DNA of 64,000 bases from Methylovorus glucosotrophus (GTDB lineage Bacteria > Pseudomonadota > Gammaproteobacteria > Burkholderiales > Methylophilaceae). Shown one piece after another: positions 20,401 to 28,697 of the stretch. Each line of letters opens with the position of its first letter. Position 1 is the stretch's first letter. Both the position numbers and the translations under genes were made by a program. The notes beneath the pieces are model-generated. The model had not been told where the DNA came from. It did not search any database and saw only the letters and a program-made list of their open reading frames with translations. The stretch spans positions 2,232,001-2,296,000 of the forward strand of contig NZ_VMSE01000001.1 in assembly GCF_009858335.1 (NCBI RefSeq). Reading direction: 5' to 3'.

Positions 20401-20919
20401 CACCAGCGCGCTCACCATATACCCTATCCACAACGGCAAATGGAAACAGAGCTCCAGCGCATAGGCCATGATGGCGGCCTCCAGCGCAAACAGAATAAAA
20501 GTGAACGACGCGTAGATGAAGGAGGAAATGGTTGAGCCGATATAGCCGAAGCCAGCGCCACGGGTCAGCAGATCCATGTCCACGCCATACTTGGCAGCGT
20601 AATAACTGATGGGCAGCCCGGTCATGAAGATGATGAGACCGACGGCCATGATGGCCCAGAAGGCATTGATAAAACCGTAGTTGACGGCGATGGTGCCGCC
20701 TATGGCCTCCAGCACCAGAAAGGAAATGGCGCCGAATGCGGTATTCGCCACGCGTAGCACCGACCATTTGCGGAAAGAGCGCGGAGTGAATCGGAGGGCG
20801 TAGTCTTCCAGGGTCTCATTGGCGACCCATGTGTTGTAGTCGCGACGTATCTTCACGATACGCTGCGTCGCCATGGATTCGCCGTTCAATTTCCCCTGAT
20901 TGACTGTCCCGTCTGCCAT
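17464..20919 (-). CDS. NCS1-type permease fused to hybrid histidine kinase and receiver
   Basis: About 1151 residues from the ATG at 20919 (GGCGGA 6-9 bases upstream; the longer frame to 20979 would need a TTG). Domains: NCS1 nucleobase/allantoin-type permease (about 35-495, roughly 12 helices); a module with nine cysteines (517-554: CSVC, C, CSLCCC, C, C) on the cytoplasmic or periplasmic face; two more helices (about 585-607 and 623-650); coiled linker; HisKA with H705 (SHELRTPLNS); HATPase (NILGNAVKF, DTGPG, GTGLGL); receiver with D992 (LMDLAMP) and K1043; proline-rich linker and an alpha-helical tail. Permease-kinase fusions (e.g. CbrA, with an SLC5 domain) are known; here the ligand is probably a nitrogen compound. 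It overlaps the response-regulator gene and lies behind the urease locus, but has its own sigma-54-like promoter. Confidence 0.9.
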   Translation of the reverse strand: MADGTVNQGKLNGESMATQRIVKIRRDYNTWVANETLEDYALRFTPRSFRKWSVLRVANTAFGAISFLVLEAIGGTIAVNYGFINAFWAIMAVGLIIFMTGLPISYYAAKYGVDMDLLTRGAGFGYIGSTISSFIYASFTFILFALEAAIMAYALELCFHLPLWIGYMVSALVVIPLVTHGVTLVSRIQMITQPIWLVLLALPFIFVIYKDPDILNRLHAYSGSSGLHGEFNLLMFGAAIAVGIALIPQIGEQVDFLRFMPEKTEKNKWQWHAGVLLAGPGWILLGILKMLGGVLLAYLVIEQGVSHEQAINPTHMYMAGFNYVFSSPQVVLGVTTLFVVISQVKVNMTNAYAGSLAWSNFFARLTHSHPGRVVWMVFNALIAVMLMELDVFQALEQVLGLYSNIAIAWIAAVVADLVINKPLGLSPKGIEFRRAYLFDINPVGVGAMLLSSVLSILAFSGTFGQQAQAFSAFIALFTALLASPLIAWATRGRYYIAREPFKFTLPQSSIPMRIAKCSVCGNDYETDDMANCPAYQGFICSLCCCLDARCNDACKPQARFSEQWQDMLKFVFPKALWSYLQSGLSNYLLLMGVTLTFLGALLGLIYFHETLILEKSAAAALLGPLRLAFLKVFAALVFASAVIAWWLVLTSESRRVAQEESNRQTGLLLREIELHRQTDAELQQARQVAEQANQAKSRYITGISHELRTPLNSILGYAQLLDNDVSIPAARQPAIRVIRRSGEHLLSLIEGTLDIARIESGKLTFDIKPLRLPEFIQQVVDMFELQARNKGLTFSYQLTGDLPDMVRADQKRLSQILINILGNAVKFTRQGGVVFRLRYARELAVIEIEDTGPGILKDELDEIFEPFARGSAANNSTVAGTGLGLTISKMLTQLMGGELSVRSVVGSGTVFQIRLFLPQIHSSNEMQSVIIAQPVAYKGPRRRVLVVDNEHVDRELIINILEPLGFEMAQAANGRECLEIYPNFRPDLILMDLAMPVMDGWEASYIIRKVHQSDVCIGIVSANAFDKGLENTAGIPTEDIILKPVNVFELLGWMGNRLGLEWVTRAESVAEEPPPPPQEPLLFPPPEFLHELQSFLKIGFVRGVAEKLEVIALLGPQYGPFVTLMQRLLKEFQLDAMRKILEEVSLHEKSE

Positions 20920-21050
20920 TTCATTTCCGCCATATAGCGCAGCAATGCCCCCTGCTGCCTTGTTATTTGTTTGGCACAAACCTGCCCCACTTCATCCTAC
21001 GCAAGCTCAAAACTTTTCGCACTGCGTCAAATGACGTATTTCAAAGAGAT

Positions 21051-21065
21051 GCACCTTACCTGCCA
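21051..21065 (-). promoter_or_regulatory. Sigma-54-like promoter upstream of the permease-kinase gene
   Basis: On the minus strand TGGCAGGTAAGGTGC has the diagnostic GG and GC doublets 10 bases apart, and, with flanking C and A, matches YTGGCACGNNNNTTGCW at 11 of 13 defined positions. It points at the kinase gene, about 130 bases upstream of its start. Sigma-54 promoters are typical of nitrogen-regulated genes. Function is inferred. Confidence 0.6.
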
Positions 21066-21081
21066 GCTCTGCGCATAGTCA

Positions 21082-21095
21082 GTGTTTTATAACAC
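21082..21095. promoter_or_regulatory. Short palindrome upstream of the sigma-54-like site
   Basis: GTGTT-TTAT-AACAC is a perfect 5-bp inverted repeat 17 bases upstream of the sigma-54-like element. It could be part of an activator operator, but it is short and not a match to the NtrC consensus. Confidence 0.25.
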
Positions 21096-21181
21096 CAAAA
21101 TCATCAATATCGGGCAATACGCCCCGGTAAAGAAATGTGAATCGCCAAGCTGCCATGCAGAAATGGCAGATGACAGGAGGG

Positions 21182-21217
21182 AAAAAACAAACGCCCACCC
21201 AGAATGGGCAGGCGTTT
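21182..21217 (-). terminator. Rho-independent terminator after hupE
   Basis: AAACGCC pairs with GGCGTTT, with an inner CCCA/TGGG pairing around GAA. On the minus strand the stem is followed by G and six T. It lies 25 bases past the hupE stop and separates the urease operon from the permease-kinase gene. Confidence 0.8.
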
Positions 21218-21241
21218 TTCAAGTGATTCCGTGAAGCGGTA

Positions 21242-21820
21242 TCAGGCGAAAAGCATCCAGCCGCCCGCCAGCGCAATGGCACCGCCGATGGCTTGCTGCA
21301 GGCGTGCGGACAAAGGCAGGCCGCGCGAGGCCAACAGCAAACCCGCCATATGCAGCAAGGCCGTGGCCGTCAGCATGGCAGGCAGCACCATCAGCGCTGA
21401 GTGGCTGACCAGCTCAGCACCGTGCGCTACACCGTGCAGCAGGGCAAACAGCGCGACCAGCGCCACCTGCCACAGGGGTTTCAATACCACATGCAAGGCA
21501 ATCAAGAGGCCAATCGCCATAACGCTGGCAGCAATGCCGGTTTCCATCGCGGGCAGTGTGAGCCCGCCCATGCCGGCCAGTGCGCCCACCAGCATCACCA
21601 GTAAAAAGGTCAGCGGCAATTGCCAGCGGGCAGCGCCGCCAAGACGCCCAGCCCAAAGCCCCACCGCCAGCATCACCAGCAAGTGATCCCAGCCGGTCAG
21701 CGGATGCATGAAGCCAGCTGCGGCGCTGTCAAGGCCATGACCCGGGTGCGCCAGTGCCAGCGCTGGACTCAGCAGCAAGGCCATGGCTGCCAGACCTGTG
21801 TGTGTATGTCGATTTTGCAT
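21242..21820 (-). CDS. HupE/UreJ family nickel/metal permease
   Basis: A 192-residue membrane protein from the ATG at 21820 (AGGAG 8 bases upstream; frame open to 21859). An N-terminal signal-like helix ends at ALAHPGHG, the conserved HupE/UreJ metal motif, followed by HPLTGWDHLLVMLAVGLWAG, GLLIALHVVLK and HGVAHGAEL. Five to six helices follow. Members import nickel or cobalt for urease or hydrogenase. As the last gene of ureDABCEFG-hupE, nickel supply to the urease is the likely role. Confidence 0.92.
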   Translation of the reverse strand: MQNRHTHTGLAAMALLLSPALALAHPGHGLDSAAAGFMHPLTGWDHLLVMLAVGLWAGRLGGAARWQLPLTFLLVMLVGALAGMGGLTLPAMETGIAASVMAIGLLIALHVVLKPLWQVALVALFALLHGVAHGAELVSHSALMVLPAMLTATALLHMAGLLLASRGLPLSARLQQAIGGAIALAGGWMLFA

Positions 21821-21859
21821 AATGGACTCCTGTTGTGTAGCGGGTAACGGACCGTGCAA

Positions 21860-22486
21860 TTACTGCATCAGCCCTTGTTTTTCGATAAAGCGGACAATGT
21901 CTTCCAGGCCCTGGCCGGTCTTGAGATTGCTGAACAGAAATGGCCGCTCGCCGCGCATGCGTTTGGCGTCACGGTCCATGACCTCCAGCGATGCGCCTAC
22001 CATGGGGGCGAGATCGATTTTGTTGATGACCAGCAAATCGGATTTGGTAATGCCAGGACCGCCCTTGCGTGGAATCTTCTCGCCTGCCGCTACATCAATC
22101 ACGTAAATCGTCAGGTCTGACAGCTCGGGGCTGAAGGTGGCGGCGAGGTTATCGCCACCGCTCTCGACGAATACCACGTCGAGCGGCGCAAAGCGCTGAC
22201 TGAGCTGTGCCACCGCCTCAAGATTCATGGACGCATCTTCGCGAATGGCGGTATGCGGGCAGCCGCCGGTTTCCACGCCGATAATGCGATCCGGGCTCAG
22301 GGCCTCGTTGCGCGTCAGGAACTCAGCGTCTTCCTTGGTGTAAATATCGTTGGTCACCACGGCGATGTTGTAGACGTCGCGCAAACGCTTGCACAAGGCG
22401 AGTGTCAGCGCCGTCTTGCCGGAGCCTACCGGGCCGCCTATGCCGACACGCAGGGGTTCAGTCGTGTGTTCTGTCGATGTGCTCAT
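21860..22486 (-). CDS. ureG: Urease accessory GTPase UreG
   Basis: A 208-residue SIMIBI-class GTPase. The P-loop is [14 protein letters not shown], the nickel-binding CPH motif lies in [14 protein letters not shown], and [11 protein letters not shown] and VINKIDLAP are the switch and base-recognition motifs. UreG hydrolyses GTP to drive nickel insertion into apo-urease with UreD and UreF. It lies between ureF and hupE. Confidence 0.98.
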   Translation of the reverse strand: MSTSTEHTTEPLRVGIGGPVGSGKTALTLALCKRLRDVYNIAVVTNDIYTKEDAEFLTRNEALSPDRIIGVETGGCPHTAIREDASMNLEAVAQLSQRFAPLDVVFVESGGDNLAATFSPELSDLTIYVIDVAAGEKIPRKGGPGITKSDLLVINKIDLAPMVGASLEVMDRDAKRMRGERPFLFSNLKTGQGLEDIVRFIEKQGLMQ

Positions 22487-22540
22487 ATCGTGTTCCTTGG
22501 CTTGATCTCACTGTTCATTGCGATGGTCACGGCTACCCCA

Positions 22541-23227
22541 TTAGGAGCGGAATAGCCGGGTATATTGTGTTTCATGGCGGCAGCCAGCAATGCTGAGGCC
22601 GGGGCAGAAGTTACTGATGTCCTCGTCCGGCAATGCCATGGCACTCGCCACCAGCGCGGGCAATCGCCCGCCCAGTTCCAGCAGTATTTTCTGCCCGGCC
22701 ACCTGCCCCAGTGGCACCGCCTTCATGGCGGCAGAGGCCTGATTTTCCAGCCAGGACCAGGCATAAGCATGCAAGGCCTGCTCAGAGGCAATCTGCCACT
22801 GGTCGGCAATCCCGGCATATACCGTGATAAACGCCGGGGTTGGCATCGCTTGCAGGCGCGCCAGCCACTCGGCTGGCAGCGAGTCAAACTCGCTCAACAA
22901 TCGCACCAGTGAATAGCCCATCTGGCGGCTTTCGGCATGCGCTTCGGCAGTATCGCGCCCGGCCTGGTAAATCGCATCCCATTCATGGACCGCTGGCTGA
23001 TCACCCGCCGCCCATGCCAGCATCAGGCGGTGCAAAAGCGGTAACTCAAACTGCCCCTGATACATCGCCAGCACCGCCCCTATCCAGGCCTCAGCACTGG
23101 CTTTATCGCTGACATCGCCGCACTCGATAGCCCACTCCAGACCTTGCGAATAACTGTAGGCACCTACTGGCAACATCGGGCTTGCCAGCTGCAACAGGCG
23201 CGAAAGGGCCAGAGCCTTATCCGGCAT
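22541..23227 (-). CDS. ureF: Urease accessory protein UreF
   Basis: A 228-residue all-helical protein. Family marks are LLQLASPMLPVGAYSYSQGLEWAIE near the start, GYSLVRLL in the middle and QKILLELGGRLPALV near the C-terminus. It bridges UreD and UreG in the nickel-loading complex. Its start overlaps ureE by 11 bases. The stop is 54 bases before ureG. Confidence 0.96.
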   Translation of the reverse strand: MPDKALALSRLLQLASPMLPVGAYSYSQGLEWAIECGDVSDKASAEAWIGAVLAMYQGQFELPLLHRLMLAWAAGDQPAVHEWDAIYQAGRDTAEAHAESRQMGYSLVRLLSEFDSLPAEWLARLQAMPTPAFITVYAGIADQWQIASEQALHAYAWSWLENQASAAMKAVPLGQVAGQKILLELGGRLPALVASAMALPDEDISNFCPGLSIAGCRHETQYTRLFRS

Positions 23228-23723
23228 AGCGCTTCAACCGCGTGGGCGGACGCAGGTTGCTACCGGTATCTTCATCATGATGATGGCGATGCCCACCGCC
23301 ATAGGCACCGGCTTCAGGTTCAAACGGTGCCTGCAGTTCATGCACCGTCACATTCAGCCCCAGCAGCATGTCTTTCAGCACGTGATCCTGTTCCAGCCGC
23401 AACCAGCCGTCGCCAACCTGCAAAGGCACATGCCGGTTACCCAGATGATAAGCCGCACGGGTGAGCGTCGGCGCATCGGCGGCCGTCACATCCATCACCG
23501 GCTGGTCGGCCGCCAGTACTTCAACAATGCGGCCATCTTCCGCGCGCAGGCAATCACCGCCACGCAGGATAGTGCCGCGCTCCAGCAGCAAGGCGGCCTC
23601 CTGGCCAGACTGCAAGGTGACGCGCAACCGGCTTTTTTGGCGACGGTCAAATGGCAATGCCACCCGGTCATCAATGTGGTCGTGGCCAGCGGCCCGTTCA
23701 AATATATTCAGCATTTCGCTCAT
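23217..23723 (-). CDS. ureE: Urease accessory protein UreE, nickel chaperone
   Basis: About 168 residues, starting MSEMLNIFERAAGHDHIDD. The peptide-binding domain (about 1-70; RVALPFDRRQKSRLRVTLQSG) is followed by the metal-binding domain with YHLGNRHVPLQV and ENHVLKDML-like sequence, and a His-rich tail (GGGHRHHHDED) that stores nickel. Start is uncertain: frame runs to 23759; 23723 has no strong Shine-Dalgarno, while MLN at 23714 has GAG nearby. It delivers nickel to UreG. Confidence 0.94.
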   Translation of the reverse strand: MSEMLNIFERAAGHDHIDDRVALPFDRRQKSRLRVTLQSGQEAALLLERGTILRGGDCLRAEDGRIVEVLAADQPVMDVTAADAPTLTRAAYHLGNRHVPLQVGDGWLRLEQDHVLKDMLLGLNVTVHELQAPFEPEAGAYGGGHRHHHDEDTGSNLRPPTRLKRYAG

Positions 23724-23768
23724 TGAATCTGCGCTTCTCTCTGACTTGCGGCCATGCAATACATGCCA

Positions 23769-25472
23769 TTAAAACAGAAAATAGCGTTGCGCCATGGGCA
23801 GGACGGTGGCGGGCTCGCACACCAGCAGCATGCCATCGGCGCGCACGGCGTAAGTTTCGGTATCCACATCGATCGTTGGCATCCAGCCGTTGTGGATCAT
23901 GTCTTTTTTCTTGACATCGCGCGTGCCGCGCACGGCCACCAGCGGCTTTTGCAAGCCCAGTGCCGCCAGCTGCGGATTATGCAGCGCAGCTTGCGAAACA
24001 AAGGTCACCGACGTTTTAAGCCCGCCGCCGTAGGCGCCGAACATGGGGCGATAGTGCACAGGCTGCGGCGTGGGAATGGACGCATTGGGATCGCCCATGG
24101 CCGCCGCGGCGATCATGCCCCCCTTGAGGATAGTAGAGGGTTTTACGCCAAAAAATGCCGGGCGCCATAGCACCAGGTCTGCCAGCTTGCCGACTTCGAT
24201 GGAGCCCACTTCGTGCGCTATCCCGTGCGTCAGTGCGGGGTTGATGGTGTATTTGGCGATATAGCGTTTCACGCGGAAATTATCGTTACGCGCGGTATCT
24301 TCGGCGAGGGCGCCGCGCTGCACTTTCATTTTGTGCGCGGTCTGCCAGGTCCGAATGATGACTTCGCCCACGCGGCCCATGGCCTGCGAATCGGACGACA
24401 TCATGGAAAAAGCACCCAGGTCATGCAGGATATCTTCTGCGGCAATGGTCTCGCGGCGGATGCGGCTTTCGGCAAACGCGATGTCTTCCGCAATGGCGGG
24501 ATCAAGGTGATGGCACACCATCAACATATCCAGATGCTCATCGATGGTATTGACGGTGTAGGGCCGGGTCGGATTGGTGGAAGATGGCAGCACATTGGCA
24601 AAGCCTGCCGCCTTGATGATGTCCGGCGCATGACCGCCACCCGCGCCTTCGGTATGGAAGGTATGGATGGTGCGATCCTTGAAGGCAGCAATCGTGGTTT
24701 CGACAAAGCCGGATTCATTGAGGGTATCGGAGTGGATGGCCACCTGCACATCCATGTCCTCCGCCACGCTCAGGCAATTATCAATGGCGGCGGGCGTGGT
24801 GCCCCAGTCTTCGTGCAGCTTGAGACCGATGGCGCCGGCTTCCACCTGCTCCACCAGCGGCTGCGGCACGCTGACATTGCCCTTGCCCAGAAAACCCAGG
24901 TTCATGGGGAAGGCATCTGCCGCCTGCAACATGCGATGAATATGCCAGGGGCCCGGGGTACAGGTAGTAGCAAAGGTACCCGTTGCCGGGCCGGTGCCGC
25001 CGCCTATCATGGTGGTGACGCCCGACATCAGCGCTTCTTCAATCTGTTGCGGACAGATGAAATGGATATGGGTATCAATGCCGCCAGCGGTCACGATCAT
25101 GCCTTCGCCGGCAATGACTTCAGTGGCGGCGCCAATGGCAATGGTGACACCAGGCTGAATATCGGGATTACCCGCCTTGCCAATCGCGGCGATACGGCCT
25201 GCCTTGATCGCAATATCGGCCTTGATGATGCCGGTGTAGTCCACAATCAGGGCATTGGTGATCACCGTGTCGGCTACCTCGGCCGCGACACGCTGGCCCT
25301 GGCCCATGCCATCGCGTATCACCTTGCCACCACCGAACTTCACCTCTTCGCCATACAGCGTGTAGTCTTTTTCCACCTCGATCCAGAGATCGGTATCGGC
25401 CAGTCGCAGGCGGTCGCCCACCGTAGGGCCAAACATTTCAGCATAGGCTTGCCGTGTAATCTTGACGCTCAT
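23769..25472 (-). CDS. ureC: Urease subunit alpha (catalytic)
   Basis: A 567-residue nickel amidohydrolase that splits urea to ammonia and carbamate. All active-site elements are visible: metal ligands HIHF (H134/H136 by family numbering), the carbamylated lysine in [38 protein letters not shown], the flap histidine in LMVCHHLD and the aspartate in [11 protein letters not shown]. The C-terminus MAQRYFLF is typical. Its start overlaps ureB by 4 bases (ATGA), as in classic separate-subunit ureases. Confidence 0.99.
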   Translation of the reverse strand: MSVKITRQAYAEMFGPTVGDRLRLADTDLWIEVEKDYTLYGEEVKFGGGKVIRDGMGQGQRVAAEVADTVITNALIVDYTGIIKADIAIKAGRIAAIGKAGNPDIQPGVTIAIGAATEVIAGEGMIVTAGGIDTHIHFICPQQIEEALMSGVTTMIGGGTGPATGTFATTCTPGPWHIHRMLQAADAFPMNLGFLGKGNVSVPQPLVEQVEAGAIGLKLHEDWGTTPAAIDNCLSVAEDMDVQVAIHSDTLNESGFVETTIAAFKDRTIHTFHTEGAGGGHAPDIIKAAGFANVLPSSTNPTRPYTVNTIDEHLDMLMVCHHLDPAIAEDIAFAESRIRRETIAAEDILHDLGAFSMMSSDSQAMGRVGEVIIRTWQTAHKMKVQRGALAEDTARNDNFRVKRYIAKYTINPALTHGIAHEVGSIEVGKLADLVLWRPAFFGVKPSTILKGGMIAAAAMGDPNASIPTPQPVHYRPMFGAYGGGLKTSVTFVSQAALHNPQLAALGLQKPLVAVRGTRDVKKKDMIHNGWMPTIDVDTETYAVRADGMLLVCEPATVLPMAQRYFLF

Positions 25473-25777
25473 TTCAGTGCTCCCATAACCTTGCCGGCAA
25501 ATCCATACACCTGCCGGTCACCCGCCAGTGCTACCAGTTGCACGGTGCGTGTCTGCCCCGGCTCAAAACGGACTGCAGTGCCCGCGGCGATATCCAGCCG
25601 GAAGCCATAGGCAAGCTGACGGTCAAAACTCAAGGCTTCGTTGGTCTCGTAAAAATGGTAATGCGAGCCTACCTGTATCGGCCGGTCGCCAGTGTTGGCA
25701 ACAGCCAGCGTCACCGTGGCACGGCCATCGTTAAGGAGTATCTCGCCTGCTTCTACCTGCATTTCGCCAGGAATCAT
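25469..25777 (-). CDS. ureB: Urease subunit beta
   Basis: A 102-residue protein beginning [19 protein letters not shown], with [19 protein letters not shown] and the C-terminal [13 protein letters not shown]. This is the small beta-barrel subunit that packs beside UreC. It is 38 bases after ureA and overlaps ureC by 4 bases. Confidence 0.98.
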   Translation of the reverse strand: MIPGEMQVEAGEILLNDGRATVTLAVANTGDRPIQVGSHYHFYETNEALSFDRQLAYGFRLDIAAGTAVRFEPGQTRTVQLVALAGDRQVYGFAGKVMGALK

Positions 25778-25815
25778 GACATGTCTCTTTTCGTTAACTT
25801 TTGCGTGACAGACAA

Positions 25816-26118
25816 TCAGGGTATGGGGTGATGGACGGTGACCAGCTTGGTGCCATCGGGGAATGTCGCTTCAATCTGTATTTCAGGAATCATCTCCGGC
25901 ACGCCCTCCATCACATCGTCACGCGTCAGCAGCGTGGCGCCATAACCCATCAGCTCGGCCACGGTCTTGCCGTCGCGTGCGCCTTCCATGATGGCGGCTG
26001 AAATAAACGCCACCGATTCCGGGTAATTCAGCTTGAGCCCGCGTGCCTTGCGACGCTCAGCCAGCAGCGCGGCTGTAAAAATCAGCAATTTGTCTTTTTC
26101 TCTTGGGCTTAATTCCAT
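25816..26118 (-). CDS. ureA: Urease subunit gamma
   Basis: A 100-residue subunit starting [31 protein letters not shown] and ending [10 protein letters not shown], full family length. The frame extends to 26154, but the ATG at 26118 has GAGG 7 bases upstream. UreA, UreB and UreC form the (alpha-beta-gamma)3 enzyme. A 147-base gap separates it from ureD; no gene or clear promoter was seen there. Confidence 0.98.
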   Translation of the reverse strand: MELSPREKDKLLIFTAALLAERRKARGLKLNYPESVAFISAAIMEGARDGKTVAELMGYGATLLTRDDVMEGVPEMIPEIQIEATFPDGTKLVTVHHPIP

Positions 26119-26265
26119 CGTTTGCCTCGTTTCATCCTCTTGGCATTTCGCCAACTCATCCTGTTATAGCAAGCCGTTTTCTACCACTTCACCGCCATGA
26201 TCGCCAAGCCACGCAGACACAGGAACACCGTCCGGCTGCTTACCCCGCCGAGGTACCCTGACCTG

Positions 26266-27135
26266 TCAGGTGTTCCAGATACGCGGCCGCACAGCCAGAC
26301 GCGCACCGTACCAGGGGCGCAAGCGCTGCCATAGGGTCTCAAAATACTGCCGGGCTTCCGGGGCAGAATCCCCCAGGTAGCGGGCCACAACGATCTCCGG
26401 CAAAGCAGTCACGCCGACGCGCGCGGCGGATGCCACCGTCAATGCCTGACAATCCGCCAGAATATCCTTGGGCGCACTGCCCGCGGCGACCACAAAACTG
26501 CCATGGACCAGCGCGTGATGCAGACCGACGGGCGAACGCATGACCAGGGATTCTGGATGCCAGTGACCACGCTCCAGCCAGATATAGCGCCCATCACGAC
26601 GGATGGTAAAGCGCTGGCGCACACCACCGTGCTGCCATTGCTCGCCACGCGCCTGACGGCCAAAGCACTGAATATCCCATCCGGCAAAAACAGCCTGGCC
26701 GGTCAGGTCAATGTCGGCTTCGAAGTGCACATCAGCACCATCAAACAATATATTTTCCTGCGGCAGCCATTCCAGTTGCGCCTGGTCAGCCAGATGAAAC
26801 TGCAGTGCCTGACTGGCGCGACGACCACCGGATTTATACCACTTGCCCGCCCCGGGTGTCGTCAGCAAGGCCTGCGATTGCGGCCCCAGCGTGGCTTGCA
26901 GTGTCAGCTGATCACCACCGGCAACACCACCGGGCGGATGCACGATAATGCCGTGGCAGACTTCAGGTCCTTCCGGATGCAGGCTTTTCTGTATGACCAG
27001 CGGCCCCTGATGGGCGCGGCGAACCAGCGTGCTGCGCTGGTGACTGACGGCAAACTCCAGCTCCAGCCTGGCTTGCCAGCCTGCGGCATATGCGCCGGAT
27101 AATGCGGTAAGCGCCTTATGGGAAATCTGGTTCAT
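26266..27135 (-). CDS. ureD: Urease accessory protein UreD
   Basis: A 289-residue protein with the UreD/UreH signatures QKSLHPEGPEVCHGIIVHPPGGVAGGD, GAGKWYKSGGR and LEWLPQENILFDGADVH. It scaffolds UreF/UreG on apo-urease and channels nickel. It is the first gene of the ure group, 96 bases after urtE, a gap holding an 11-bp hairpin. Confidence 0.95.
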   Translation of the reverse strand: MNQISHKALTALSGAYAAGWQARLELEFAVSHQRSTLVRRAHQGPLVIQKSLHPEGPEVCHGIIVHPPGGVAGGDQLTLQATLGPQSQALLTTPGAGKWYKSGGRRASQALQFHLADQAQLEWLPQENILFDGADVHFEADIDLTGQAVFAGWDIQCFGRQARGEQWQHGGVRQRFTIRRDGRYIWLERGHWHPESLVMRSPVGLHHALVHGSFVVAAGSAPKDILADCQALTVASAARVGVTALPEIVVARYLGDSAPEARQYFETLWQRLRPWYGARLAVRPRIWNT

Positions 27136-27181
27136 ACCGCATCATGACATAAAAAAATGGAAAAACGGACTGCGAAAAGGG

Positions 27182-27214
27182 CCGACTGGCAGTCTGAAAG
27201 GGCCTGCCAGTCGG
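27182..27214 (-). terminator. Hairpin between urtE and ureD (partial terminator or processing site)
   Basis: CCGACTGGCAG pairs perfectly with CTGCCAGTCGG (11 bp) around an 11-base loop. On the minus strand it is followed by CCCTTTTC, a weak U-run. It may lower transcription into the urease genes or protect the urt mRNA end. Confidence 0.5.
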
Positions 27215-27231
27215 GGGAAACTCCCGGTCGC

Positions 27232-27921
27232 TCACACCGAGAGGTAACTCTTGATCTTGGCCGCATCCACTTCTTCACGCTTGTTTTCGTGGATGAATTT
27301 ACCCTTGTCGATCACGATGATGCGATCGGCAATTTCCATGGTAAAGCTGAGCACCTGCTCGGACACGATGATGGTGATCTCGCGCATTTTGCGGATTTCA
27401 TTCAGCACCTTGGCAATGTCCTTGATGATGGAAGGCTGTATGCCTTCGGTGGGCTCATCCAGCAGCAATACCTTGGGATTGGTCACCAGTGCGCGGGCAA
27501 TCGCCAGCTGCTGCTGCTGACCACCGGAGAGATTGCCGCCCTTGCGGTTACGCATCTCGAACAGCACTGGGAACAAGGCATAGATATCCTCAGGAATTTC
27601 CCGCGTTTTGGATTTCTCCATGCCGGTCATGATGTTTTCCTGCACCGTCATGGTGGGGAATATCATCCGGCCCTGTGGCACATATGCCAGGCCCTTGGCC
27701 ACGCGCTCGTGGCTTTCATTGCCATTGAGGTCTACCCCATCCACCGTTGCCTTGGCGGCCTTGCTGGGCAGTATGCCCATCAGCGATTTGAACAGCGTGG
27801 TCTTGCCCATGCCATTGCGGCCCATGATGGCCAGGGTTTCGTTGCGCTCAGCCTTGAAGCTGAGGCCATGGATTACCTGGCTCTGGCCATAACTCACATT
27901 CAGGTCTTGAATTTCAAACAT
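27232..27921 (-). CDS. urtE: Urea ABC transporter ATP-binding subunit UrtE
   Basis: A 229-residue LivF-type ATPase. Walker A is GRNGMGKTTLFKS, the signature is LSGGQQQQLAIARAL, Walker B VLLLDEPTEGIQP, and the H-loop region is replaced by IIVSEQVLSF, typical of UrtE/LivF. The 'TEGIQPS' stretch is characteristic of the urea subgroup. It is the last urt gene, 32 bases after urtD. Confidence 0.95.
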   Translation of the reverse strand: MFEIQDLNVSYGQSQVIHGLSFKAERNETLAIMGRNGMGKTTLFKSLMGILPSKAAKATVDGVDLNGNESHERVAKGLAYVPQGRMIFPTMTVQENIMTGMEKSKTREIPEDIYALFPVLFEMRNRKGGNLSGGQQQQLAIARALVTNPKVLLLDEPTEGIQPSIIKDIAKVLNEIRKMREITIIVSEQVLSFTMEIADRIIVIDKGKFIHENKREEVDAAKIKSYLSV

Positions 27922-27953
27922 CGTCTGTCTCCCGTGACGTAATGGCTCAACTG

Positions 27954-28697
27954 CTAGTGGCCCAAATACACTTCAATGACCTTTTCATCGGCCTGCACCT
28001 TGTCCATGCTGCCTTCGGCCAGAATCTTGCCCTGATGCAACACAGTCACCTTGTGCGCGATCTTCTTCACGAATTCCATATCGTGCTCAATCACGATCAC
28101 CGAACGGTTCTGGCAGATACGATTCAACAAGTCGGCCGTCTGGTCGCGCTCCTTGGCGCTCATGCCCGCCACTGGCTCGTCCAGCATCAAGAGTTCAGGC
28201 TCCTGCATCAACAGCATGCCGATCTCCAGCCATTGCTTCTGGCCGTGGCTCAGCAAGGCGGCTTCCATATCCAGCAGGTCTTTCAGCAGGATTTCTTCCG
28301 CCACCTTGTACACCCGTGTCATTACATCGTCAGAGCGCTTGAACAGCAGGCTGCCCCAGACGCTGCGGCCACGTGGATACGACACTTCCAGATTCTGGTA
28401 CACCGTCAGGTTTTCGTAGATGGAAGGCGTCTGGAACTTGCGCCCCACCCCGGCGCGCACAATTTCATGCTCGGCCAGCTTGGTCAACTCCTTGTTCTTG
28501 AACTTGATCGAGCCCGAGGTGGATTTGGTTTTGCCGCAGATCAGATCGAGCACGGTGGTCTTGCCGGCGCCGTTAGGGCCGATCACCACGCGCAGCTCGT
28601 TCTTGTCGACGTACAGGTTCAGCTTGTCCACCGCCTTGAAACCGTCAAACGATACGGTCAGGTCTTCAATTGCCAGGATAAAGTCAGTATTACTCAT
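27954..28697 (-). CDS. urtD: Urea ABC transporter ATP-binding subunit UrtD
   Basis: A 247-residue LivG-type ATPase with Walker A GPNGAGKTTVLD, signature LSHGQKQWLEIGMLL (LSHGQ rather than LSGGQ, a mark of UrtD), Walker B LLMLDEPVAGMS and switch histidine in VIVIEHDMEFV. It overlaps urtC by 4 bases (ATGA) and pairs with UrtE. Confidence 0.95.
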   Translation of the reverse strand: MSNTDFILAIEDLTVSFDGFKAVDKLNLYVDKNELRVVIGPNGAGKTTVLDLICGKTKSTSGSIKFKNKELTKLAEHEIVRAGVGRKFQTPSIYENLTVYQNLEVSYPRGRSVWGSLLFKRSDDVMTRVYKVAEEILLKDLLDMEAALLSHGQKQWLEIGMLLMQEPELLMLDEPVAGMSAKERDQTADLLNRICQNRSVIVIEHDMEFVKKIAHKVTVLHQGKILAEGSMDKVQADEKVIEVYLGH

